Positions 47,906 to 58,000 of a DNA stretch of 64,000 bases are shown piece after piece; within the stretch, counting starts at the first letter, position 1, and every line of letters starts with the position of its first letter. The notes under the pieces were generated by a model that was given only the letters and a program-made list of their open reading frames with translations, had not been told where the DNA came from and searched no databases. Made by a program: the position numbers and the translations under genes. This DNA is from Ditylenchus dipsaci (taxonomy: Eukaryota; Nematoda; Chromadorea; Rhabditida; Anguinidae): the NCBI GenBank assembly GCA_004194705.1, contig SADC01000110.1, forward strand, positions 1 to 64,000, in the 5' to 3' direction.

Positions 47906-48050
47906 CTAGCTGACAGGGTCTTCAATAGTGTAAGTTGTCGGAGCAGTACGATGGATTCTGTGAACTCGAAAAATCTCGTCTGTGTAATTTGAATAGTAGC
48001 GTTTGTCAAAAACACCTTTGTATTTGCTGATCCTGACAGTGTCACCCACT
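47906..48050 (-). pseudogene. Polinton/Maverick-type integrase C-terminal fragment
   Basis: After a ATATTTAG acceptor at 48050 the frame reads VGDTVRISKYKGVFDKRYY, then EIFRVHRIHRTAPTTY, and stops at 47906. This is the SH3/chromo-like tail that follows the catalytic core of Polinton-type and related retroviral-like integrases (VGD.VRISK..GVF.KGY..NW..EIF.V..). Only this tail exists here; the DDE core, polymerase and capsid genes of a Polinton are absent. A relic. Confidence 0.6.
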
Positions 48051-48148
48051 CTAAATATTGTAAAAAAATAGGTATAAGAAAACACTTCGTGTTTCAAGTA
48101 GTGCTAGAGGCTTCTTCGAAGCCTGGATTTTGATAGGTCACAGAAAAT

Positions 48149-48205
48149 TTTGGTAACAGGTGCTTGCCTTGGTAACAGCTGCTTTTTGGTAACAGGTGCT
48201 TTTTT
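48149..48205. repeat. ttggtaacaggtgctt minisatellite, three copies
   Basis: Copies near 48149, 48170 and 48188, just ahead of the 157-bp array. Confidence 0.6.
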
Positions 48206-48234
48206 GTTTAAAAATTTCAAAATTTTTTTATATT

Positions 48235-49021
48235 CAGGCCATCCAGGTGGATAACCATCTGGCCATTTGGTACCCACCCCAGGTTTTGGGATTGGGTGAA
48301 GAGAATTGTGAATTCGGTTTCAACAAACCGAATCTCCACACAATTTTACATGAGATAGCATGGTTTCGGTACCTTTCAAAAAAAATTTTCAGGCCATTTA
48401 GGTGGATATCCACATGACCACGTGATACTCACCAAAGTTTTGGGGTTTGGTGTTGAAAATAAGAAATTCGGTCTCAACAAACCGAATTTTCCACACAATT
48501 TTACATAGGAAAGCATTATTTTTGGAACTTTTTTTTTTAATTTCAGGCCGTCCAGGTAGATCTCCACCCGGCCAAGTGGTACTCACACGGGTTTTGGGGT
48601 TTGCGTCGGGCAAATCGGGAATCTGGTCTTGACAAACCAATTCCCCACACCATTTTGCATACGATCGGTTGGTTTATTTCGATTTTAAAGAAAATTTAAT
48701 TTTTTCAGGCCATCTAGGTGATTATCCAGCTGGCCAGGTGGTACCCACCCAGGTTTCGGGGTTTCGGTGTGAAATTCCGGAATTTGGTCTTAAAAAACCC
48801 AATTCCCCACACCATTTTACATAAGAAAGGTGGTTATTTTAAATCTAAAAAACATTTTAATTTTTCAGGATATCCAGCTAGTCTCCAGCTGGTCAGGTGG
48901 TACCCACCCAGGTTTTGGCGTTTTGGTGCGAAAAATCGCAATTTTGGTCTCGACAACCCGAATTCCTGGCACGATTTTACATACAATAGCAATATTAGTT
49001 TATCCGTTAAACAATATTTTT
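48235..49021. repeat. Five-unit satellite, period 154-162 bp
   Basis: Units start at 48235, 48390, 48544, 48706 and 48866 with cagg(c/a)(c/t)at(c/t)(c/t)agg/ct(g/a)g. Each contains a tggtac(c/t)cacc block, gggttttgg, a ttcggtttcaacaaaccgaa-type hairpin, and ccacaca/cattttaca, and each is preceded by a T-rich tract ending ttcag. Two more units are at 10719-11095. Confidence 0.88.
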
Positions 49022-49028
49022 TATATTC

Positions 49029-49100
49029 CGTGCGGTAGTGTAATGGTAGCACATCATCCCGGCAAACTAAAAGCTGTAGGTTCGATTCCTGCCACCACCA
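49029..49100 (+). tRNA. tRNA-like sequence, probable pseudogene
   Basis: A clean D-arm (gtgtaatggtagcac), and 31 bases on a perfect T-arm with B box gtaggttcgattcctgc, then ccaccacca. The acceptor stem pairs at about 4 of 7 positions and the anticodon stem does not form, so a functional tRNA is unlikely. It follows directly on the satellite array. Confidence 0.5.
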
Positions 49101-49277
49101 TTTCGCCTCTTCCTTCCTAAACTTTTCTGTACCCAACTCTTCAACATCTTTAGCTTGCATATTTTCTTTTCTTTTACTGTCGCTTAACTAGTGTTTGGGG
49201 TGCTTTTACTGTTTTATTTGGAAAATATGTTTTGTGTTTAGATACATGATGGCTGAAGTTTTACTTACTCATTCGCG

Positions 49278-49942
49278 AAGGATGGATCAAAAACAGCGAT
49301 GATCACTTTCTTCGAAGATCGAAGAACGTGCTTCGTGTGGACCAAAGCAGGAAGAGTGTTGGAGAAGAATGGGAATGAGCAAGGCTATCTTAACTGCTCT
49401 GGGTGCCGATCAAGAAACGTTTCTTTTATGAAGTTTAATCTCACGACGAGCGAGTGGATTGACGATCCTACTGACCACAATCACAGGTGCCTTCCGAAAA
49501 ACGCAAACACGGTTCAAGTTTTTGCAACAAATTCATGTTTTATGTTAAAAAAATAGATGATTGATGTGAATGCTCATAGTATCATGCAAGCGGGGCTAGC
49601 ATCGGAAAACGAAGAAACGGCTGCATCTGCTAGAGTCTGCACTGATGCAGACTCTATGCTAGAGTCTGCACTGGTTGGGAATGTTTGCGAGTTTTAGGGG
49701 TCGCCGCTAGCAGGTACTTTTCCTATATATTTTTTAAAGTTTTGAGCAAGAGTCTATTTGAGATTTTCACGAAAATCCGAAATGCAGACTTGGAAGCAAA
49801 CTTTTTAGTCAGAGAGGCGTTGCTAAATGTGGGGATTGTGAACTCTATCAGATATGCAAATTTTGATGCCGAGACTAAGGAAACTTTTCGAAGAAAGACA
49901 GCATCCAAGAAGACAAGGAACCATTTAGGCCGAAATAAGTAG
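49278..49942 (+). pseudogene. Mutator-type transposase N-terminal, FLYWCH-like zinc domain
   Basis: The frame from 49278 reads TAMITFFEDRRTCFVW, then GYLNCSGCRSRN, then EWIDDPTDHNHRC: a CX2C..HXH arrangement like the FLYWCH-type DNA-binding domain at the start of many Mutator-like transposases. Later frames at about 49535-49680 and 49690-49942 (LEANFLVREALLNVGIV, ending basic and at a stop) look coding, but the splice joins are unclear. The catalytic part is missing. A SWIM-domain Mutator C-terminus sits 7 kb away at 56875-57231; whether they were one gene cannot be told. Confidence 0.5.
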
Positions 49943-50007
49943 ACGCATTTCGGAAATGAAGGTAATTTCGAAAGTATGTACTGTATTCATTCTTATTAGA
50001 AATTTTG

Positions 50008-50230
50008 GCGCTAGAAGCGAGTATCACAACCCCCCAAACTTGACCTTATAAAAATTGCTGTAACTACCTTTTCAAACAACAAGTTTAGGATTAGTTCTTA
50101 GGCTTGGGGTAGGCCAGCGTACGGAAGTTGTGACTAATAAAGACTTTGCGCACATTTTCCAGGGTTTTACACATATATTTAAGTACTCTTTACTTAGGTT
50201 TTAGAAGGAAAAATTTGTGGTGAAAGCGTC
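50008..50230. mobile_element. PolyC-ended MITE, copy 3 (inverted)
   Basis: ggcgctagaagcgag at the left, then cacaaccccccaaac, agttcttaggcttggggtag and ggaagttgtgacta, the inverse of the 27430 and 44712 copies. Confidence 0.7.
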
Positions 50231-51684
50231 ATTGGCAAAACAATTACGCCCCTGGAGTGTATGTTAATGTATACACCACACAGGTCCACCTCAATGAACC
50301 TGATAACCCTTTAGTGGTCCACATATCGTTGCACCCGGCCAAAAGGGTTTGCCGCTTCGCGGCCAAGACCAGCACACTAATCAGTGCAAGGGATAGGGGA
50401 GCATCTAGTACATGTACTAGTGTAAAATAAAAATTATGTACGCGTACTACGCTAAAAAAATTATAAAGTAAGCTGCGGGACATATGCAAAGTCATATTAT
50501 AGAATACTTGAACATGGATCCAATCTGGGTATGTTATGTTTTAGATGTAGATAACTGTTTAAGGAAGGTAACAGGTGATTTTTCTACCCACCCTGAAGCT
50601 TTCTAGTATTTTAAAAAGGATATTGATTTTTTTGGTGCAAAATGATGTCTTTTTGGTGCAAATTTGCTTTCAAATGTTGGTTTTGCGTTTTTTATATCAA
50701 AGTTTCTAATCTTTTTCAAAAAATAATTACATCATTAGGTAGCCCTGCGATTCTAGTTTCTGTTAAGCTATCATTTGCTGGAAAATCTTTGCAAAATATA
50801 TCACATAAAGGTAAAAGTATGAAAGAGGTCAGAAAAAATAATTTGGTTCATACTTTTACTCTTTTGCGCCACAGTTTACAGAGATATTGCAACAAATGAT
50901 ATCCCGCTAGAAACTAGAATCGAAGGGATACCTGATGGTTTTTCACTTGATGAAAAAGGTTGAAAAAGTTGATAGAAAAACGCAAAACCAAAATCTTAAA
51001 AAAATATTCGCACCAAAAAAGATCTAATTTGCACCAAAAAATATTTAATTTGCACCAAAAAATTATATATCATTTTAAAAACAATTTAAGCTAAAAAAAA
51101 ATGTTTGCCATCACCGGAATTTGGATCTGTAACTTTAAAAAAAATTGGAGGATCAATTTACAGCAATTGACTAACTTACTAATCCTGAGTTTATTGAACA
51201 AGATAAACAGGTGAAAACAACAAAAGCTTAAATTAGACAGGTTTCTTTCTAGACGGGATAGGCTTGTTCAGTTTTTGAGACATCATTTCTACGGGCCTAC
51301 TTGTCATCATCAACGATATGACGTCCCCACCTAAGTTGAAGCATGCTCTAAAACAAAAGAAATTAGCAAAACATTACCTAACAAACAGCAGTTTTTTTGG
51401 TCCAAAAGCAAAAGGCCGCATCTCATTCGAATTAAACCAAATAAAAGGATCTAAATCAAAAAAAATGTATACCGTATTTCCTCTAATTGAAGCCCCGGGG
51501 CTTCTATTTTATATATGCCTTCCAGAGGAGGCTTATATTAGAGGGAGGGCTTGTATTAGAGGAAGGGGCTTTATTTTTTGAACTCGCCGGGCCGGAGGCG
51601 CAAAGAAAATTTTGAGTCATAATTTTTTACCCTATCCTATGATCGCTTCCAATTTTTCACATAAAATTGTTAAAACAGCATTTA

Positions 51685-51858
51685 AGGACCATGAAACTTG
51701 ATAAGCACAGCAATTTGGAAATTTTCACTCATAAATAAAATTCAAATTTTCAATGCACATATAAAAAAATTAATTCAAAAACATTATGGACAAAATTAGG
51801 GTGGTCCCGCGCGAATTCGAATTCCGCAAATTGCTGTGCTTATCAAGTTTCATGGTCC
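51685..51858. mobile_element. Aaggaccat-family foldback MITE
   Basis: aaggaccatgaaacttgata and inverse tatcaagtttcatggtcct, continuing agcacagcaattt/aaattgctgtgct; carries ggtcccgcgcgaattcgaat. Confidence 0.8.
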
Positions 51859-52085
51859 TCTAAACATCAAACCACTTTTTCTTATAAACACCGTTTCTCT
51901 CGGAGGCGTTCTTCCTGCATTTATTTTGTGCGTGTTGGAATGTCACAACAAATTATCTTAAAGGACCTGCGCGGAAACCGCGCGCGAAACCACACACGTT
52001 TTGTCAATAATAATTTCAAATTGCTTTTATTTGCGCTTATTGTTTAGAAAATAAACTTGTAAATTCGTTCAACATATGGCTAAAA

Positions 52086-52428
52086 TTGATTTACGCCCTC
52101 AAAAACTGATTTACGCCCTCAAAATACTGGTTTACGCCTCAAATCTATATATTGCCATTTTTTGTCAAATTTTTGTTTCCACTTTTTCAATATTTTTCAA
52201 CAAATTTTTCTAAAAATGTGATCCACACAAAGACTTTTTTCTCCAGCTTTTTGAAATCTCAGAAAATCAGTCAATAGATTGTTAGAAAGCCAAGATTCAG
52301 GGCTACATGCTGGTGTAAAAATATTGAAAAAGTGGCAACAAAAATTGACAAAAATGGCAATATATAGATTTGAGGGCGTAAACCAGTATTTTGAGGGCGT
52401 AAATCAGTTTTTGAGGGCGTAAACTACT
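52086..52428. mobile_element. Array-ended element, tttacgccctcaaa motif
   Basis: Three copies of (t)gatttacgccctcaaaa at 52089-52140 face three inverted copies at 52371-52427. The adjacent arms ctatatattgccattttt/aaaaatggcaatatatag are also inverted. About 340 bp, no gene. Confidence 0.82.
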
Positions 52429-52445
52429 TATAGCCTCAACATATA

Positions 52446-53405
52446 CAGTTGCGGAAAAAAGTTACCGCCCGATCAGAATTTCCACATTTTTTTGAGAAAA
52501 ACTGTTTGAATTTAATTATTTTTCAAACGGAAAGGGAAAACGAAATAGACAGTCTTGTAGAGAATTTCACGCTCTACAAAACTGGTATTTTTGTTCAAAA
52601 GATTCATTTAAAATTCATGCAAAAAAATCGCAAAGTTTGAAACAATGCAAAAATAAGGTCACGAAAAAAGTTACCGCCCGATAACATTTTGATCTTTTTT
52701 ACATGCTTGTCTTCAATGGTGAAAGATTACAGCATACATTTTTTAAGAGCCCTGAATTTTAGCTGCAATTTAGAAGGTCAAGCTTTTGCTTTAAGTTGTT
52801 CTGAGAAAACTTATGACCATCAACATAAAAGTGTCGACTTTTAGTCAAAATCAAAGTAAATGTAAGCAAAATGGTTGTTCGGTCACGTAAATACCAGCTA
52901 TTCTTGAAAATTTTAATATCAAAAGCTAGCATTTAATGCATTTTCTAAAAGCTCTTTTATTTATCTACAAAATGGCATGTCGACTGCTCTTTTAGAATTA
53001 GACGTTGGAAAAAACAAAAATGTACCAAAATGAAGTAAAAAGAGGAGTTTTATAACTCTTCCAACTTCAACCATCCGTTTCTTAGCCCTGTCAAAATTCA
53101 GGGCTCTTAAAAATGTATGCTGTAATCTTTCACCATTGAAGACAAGCATGTAAAAAAGATCAAAATGTTATCGGGCGGTAACTTTTTTCGTGACCTTATT
53201 TTTGCATTGTTTCAAACTTTGCGATTTTTTTGCATGAATTTAAATGAATCTTTTGAACAAAAATACCAGTTTTGTAGAGCGTGAAATTCTCTACAAGACT
53301 GTCTATTTCGTTTTCCCTTTCCGTTTGAAAAATAATTAAATTCAAACAGTTTTTCTCAAAAAAATGTGGAAATTCTGATCGGGCGGTAACTTTTTTCCGC
53401 AACTG
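52446..53405. mobile_element. 960-bp Tc1/mariner-like element with long palindromic arms
   Basis: cagttgcggaaaaaagttac at the left and its inverse at the right, TA on both sides. Arms of about 320 bp are almost identical (gttaccgcccgat occurs twice in each arm, 52460 and 52669 on the left). The centre (52766-53084) has no transposase. Confidence 0.88.
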
Positions 53406-53809
53406 TAGAATTATTCACTAGTCGAGCCCAACGTTGCTTGACAATGCCCGATCGGACTACTTATCCGACTCCACTGTTCCACAACTGTCACTGTCGAAAT
53501 GTGATTTGTATCGAATAGAACATAAAGTTTAAAAATTTAAAATGCAAACAAAAAAATAATTCGAAAACATTATTGACAAAATGTATGTGGTCCCGCGCGC
53601 ATTCAAACCTTTGAAATTACCATGATAAGGAAGAGACAAGGTCCTTTAAAGGAGGGGGGGGCTTCCTATACGCATCGCCTAGCGGTCGCTGGTATAATTC
53701 CACTGGGCACACCCTATTTGTTTTGCTCTACTTTTTAGCAACTTCGCTGACTTCTAGGGTCAAAAACTATCGAGCAATCGATTGCAACCATTTCCTGCAC
53801 TGCTTTACT

Positions 53810-54112
53810 GTCACCAAAGGTCCTTATTTTGGGGGGTCACGTCTTCGGTTTCTGACGTTCTGCCATGAAAGTGGCCCCCTTTTATTCTTCCCCTCCTAAT
53901 ACAGCCCTTATTCCCTTTTAGATTCAAAAGGTGCCAATTTAAATTTTTCAAACTTTGACTAAAAAACTATGATACCCCTGTGGTTCGGAAAAAAAAATTC
54001 TCAGAAATAAAAAAACAGCCGGCTTTCTCATGAAATCGGGTCGAGAAACACGAATATGATGTTATCTCCTCCATCCGATCACTACCCGTGGGGGGATTGT
54101 AAACTGCAACCT
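53810..54112. mobile_element. Solo right arm of the 20741-22020-type element
   Basis: gttctgccatgaaagtggcc, tacagcccttattccctttt, atgatacccctgtggttcgg and aaacagccggctttctcatg follow in the order seen at 21765-22020. No left arm here. Confidence 0.75.
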
Positions 54113-54510
54113 AGTTTTTTTCGTGATCTTTTTAGGCTTTAGGCTAGGCAAAAAAATCACAAAAAAACAACAGGGGGGACCAAGGCAAAAAATGTCTGGG
54201 TATAGTTCAAGTGCTCCCTGCGCTCACAGAATTTCGGAATTCAACCTAGAAAAAAGTTTTGGCCTATTGAAAGTGTTCGAATTTCTCGACTCACCCTGTA
54301 CTTTTTAAAAAAGGTTAGAAAACCAAAAGAAAAAAGCGAGACAAAAATTTAATGCGAAATTAAGATAATTTCTGCGAAATACCGTTATATCTTTTCATCT
54401 GACCTATGATGCCAATTAATTTCCTTCTTCCTTAAACATAAACCGACGTCACTTCTTATACTTTATTGCTGATTTTCTGCCGATGATTACCACAAAGCAA
54501 CTATTTTACC

Positions 54511-54680
54511 AGTGGCGTACGCAGGAATTTCTGACGGGGGGGGGGGGGCACCAGGCCATTTTTAGGCCATTTTACCTACACCGTTTTCCAAATTTTCGAG
54601 GCCATTTACCCCACCGTTTTGAGAAAAATCTGACGGGGCACGTGCCCCGTCAGCTGCCCCCCCCCCTGCGTACGCTCCTG
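54511..54680. mobile_element. Short MITE with gcgtacgcagg ends
   Basis: agtggcgtacgcaggaattt faces cccctgcgtacgctcctg; near the right end is the 22-bp perfect palindrome at 54631-54652 (tgacggggcac/gtgccccgtca). Confidence 0.7.
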
Positions 54681-55080
54681 TTTTTAACCAACAGAGTACC
54701 CGGTAAAATAGTACTTGACTCGATGTAGTTTTGCTTTGAGATTCACTCATTCACGAGTATTCCAACGGTACACTTTGAAAGACGTGTTCTGCAAATACAT
54801 AAAGACCTTATTTGCATCTTTTACCACCTTAAGAAATACTATTTATCGAAAAAAAATGATTCTGAGGTCTATAAAAAAGGAGGGGGCTTATATTTTTGGG
54901 ATACCTCCTGTGAAGGGAGAGGGTTTATATTAGAAGGGAGGGTCTTTCATATTTTGCATGACCTCTAGGGGGTGGCTTATATATATAGGGGGCTTATAAT
55001 AGGAGGGGGCTTCAATTAGAGGAAATACGGTATGTGGAATTAAATATGGCTGCACACGACTGTGAAATATGAAAAAATAC

Positions 55081-58000
55081 CTTACACCCAGGACAAATCA
55101 ACAGCGACAGCTGCGGCACTGGCCTGTATTCCAAAGCACTAACTTCTGTTGCACCATCGGATAGAGTTAACCGAAGACAACGTGACGCGACCTCAAAGAT
55201 AATTGATTCAGAGCTAACTGTAACGAGGTGAATAATACGTTTAAAGAAGTATTCTGGCCTTCATCTTCGCATCGGAATTCGGCGTTATCATTTGCCTCGT
55301 ATGTCAGTTTGTTAAATTGACCAAGCAATGGAGATCCGACATCAAGTACGGAAACCACCTGAAACAAGGTGCAGTCTACTCTCGATAAAGTGTAGGTGCA
55401 AAAAGTTCGTTCTCATCTAGAGTCCGACACTTTTTTACCTCTATTTTTTAATCTTCCAAATCTAACAAGATCTAATTCGTCAGTCTAGTCAGAAAATCGC
55501 AAGGATTCCGATTTTGCCAGTTGTTTTTGTGAATGGCAACAGGTTTGCAGAACTGACCGCGCGCCTCCCGATATAGTGTAGCATTTTTTGAACATCCTTG
55601 CGATGCTAATGATTAGACTGACGAAGCAGGTTTCGTATACGTCAACAAAACTAGCGGTAGAAAAAAGGGTTCTTATCGGTTATCCGCACCCCACCCCATT
55701 GTTTAATAAATATGATGATGATGTAACTTGACTATTTTGTGGAAAAAGTAAGTGGGGTGCGGATAACCGATAAGAACCGAAAAAAGTGTCGGACTCCAGG
55801 TGGGACAATTTTTCGCACCTACACTATATCGTTTAGGTGGTTTCCGCAGAGAGTAGACTGAAGTTGAACAAATTACTTTTCAATGAGAAAAGGTTTACCT
55901 GCAAAACGATTACACTATTTAATGCATTGCCTTTAATGGCATCCTTGAGGCAAGGAAGAGTACTTTCACCTATATCTGAGTATAGCCATTGTTCGAAGAC
56001 GAGACCACCGTGGCATGATTCACTTTTCTGAAAGAGCGATAAAAATAGAAGGAAAAAGAGTTAAGCATACGTTAGATAAAGAAACGTATTTGACAGCGCA
56101 TTCAAGCCATTCCTTTTTCATTCGGATATGATACTGAGTAAAAAAGACAACCAAATCATCAACTGAAGACGCTGGAGCTGGTACCGACGATTGCATGATT
56201 TCCACTGATTCCATTAACATTTCCGAATCGCCGCCAAGCACTTGACCTGAAAAATACACGTAAAATGTTTCAACGTACGCAGGAATTACAGACAATTGTT
56301 TGGTTCCAAAATGAAGAAGCCGCGCAATATCGGAATACACCATACAACAGAACCTAAGTACAAGAAGTAAGCAATTGTTAATCGACGGAAAAGCTTAACA
56401 GCACAAAGGAGGTAGTTCTAGCTAGTAAATATTCCCCACAAGATAGACGTAATGAAAGTTTTGTCAAATGTTAAAAATTGTCAGATTTTAAGAAAAAAAA
56501 TCGAGCTACAGAAAATTCAGTATTATTCGTTTATTTAGCTGTCGGAGCAGATACGCTGGCTGATACCCAGTGCAGTCAAATATCGATAATATTACACGCA
56601 GAGGGACTGGGCCGGGGCTTCTAAGTATCGAGGTCTGACTTTGTTCTAAATTTTGGGTCAAGACAGAAAAAAGTATAGATAAACCTTTTTTCTGCCATCT
56701 TTTGCTTTTTTCTGCCATCTTTTACTTTTTTCTGCCCCTTTTGCTTTTTTCTGCCACCTTCCACCTTTTTTCTGCCACCTTTTACTTTTTCTGCTACCTT
56801 TTTGCTCTTATGTCGCATTATGTTATAATTTTCAACATTTTTTTCAGCTTATGCATATGCATATTTTGTTTCAGGAAAGCTTGGAGATGACTCGCGATTG
56901 GGAAATCGTTGCTACTTGTGATGGTGAGAATGTTTTCAAGCAGTGGAAAGGAATCAATTCACCACTAACTTTATTCCTTTTCAATGGTCTCTACATTTGC
57001 AGCTGCTTCAAGGGAATGAAGGGTCGCGTGTTTTGCAAGCACTCATTTGTAATTTTTTTAGTTAATTGTTCGTTTACACTGATGCTATTAATATTCTTCT
57101 AAACTCTCGTGTGTGCCAATCAAAAAGAAGCGTATCCGGAGGAGATCACAGACATTCCGATTGGGGGCAAGCGAAAGAGAGGAACAAAACGGAGAGCTAG
57201 AGAAGGAAAAGCACTGGTTGTTGATGAGTAAAAAAATGTTTTTCGTTATTATTGTTGTCTAGCTGTGAAAAAAGAGTAGAGAGAGCATCGTTGATCAATT
57301 ACAGTCGAGTGGCGATATAACGCGACCCCGATATAACGTGACCCTTCAAATGATCCCAGCAAAAGGAAGTCAGTCAAATCTATCTTCGATATAACGCGAC
57401 CCCTGATATACCGCGACCTTTTTACAGTCTCGAAGGGTCGCGTTATATCGAGACTCGACTGTATATGTGAATAAATTTTCTAACCGATCAATTAAATTAT
57501 GACATAATGTTATATAAAAAAGTGAAAGGTGGCAAAAAAAAAGCTAGAAGGTGGCAGAAAAGGACGGCTATCGATTACCGACGGTCAATGAATTTTTTTT
57601 TTTGAAATTTTTGATCAAAATCGTCAAGTTTTAGGGTGAAAGTTTCTGGAAAGTCGACCCTAATAGCAAAATCTCATCCTGAATCCGAACAGGTTGAGAT
57701 CAGATCGAAATGTTTTTTATGGACTGAGATATCTACTAAAATAGGTAAATGGTGCTAAATTCCTGGTCTATCTACTCAAAATAGCTATATATCAGGCCAT
57801 AAAAATGATTTTGATCTGATCTCAACGGATTCGTATTCAGGATGAGATTTTGGAACAAGGGTCGACTTTCCAGAAATTTTTGCCCAGAAAATTGACGATT
57901 TTGATCAAAAATTTCAAAAAAAAAATTCATTGACCGTCGGTAATCGATATTTTATCACAGAAAAAAGTAAAAGGTGGCAGAAAAAAGTAAAAGGTGGCAG

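Larger units (their letters stand above)
51470..55032. mobile_element. Widely separated ACCGTA-family ends
   Basis: taccgtatttcctctaattg at 51470 and caattagaggaaatacggta at 55032 are exact inverses over 20 bases, each followed inward by gaagcccc/gggggcttc-type runs. The 3.5 kb between contains several other elements. They may be one composite element, two solo copies, or a nested cluster. Confidence 0.5.

Noticed and set aside
49029..49100. Functional tRNA gene
   Set aside because: The acceptor stem pairs at only about 4 of 7 positions and the anticodon stem fails, despite good D and T arms; kept only as tRNA-like.
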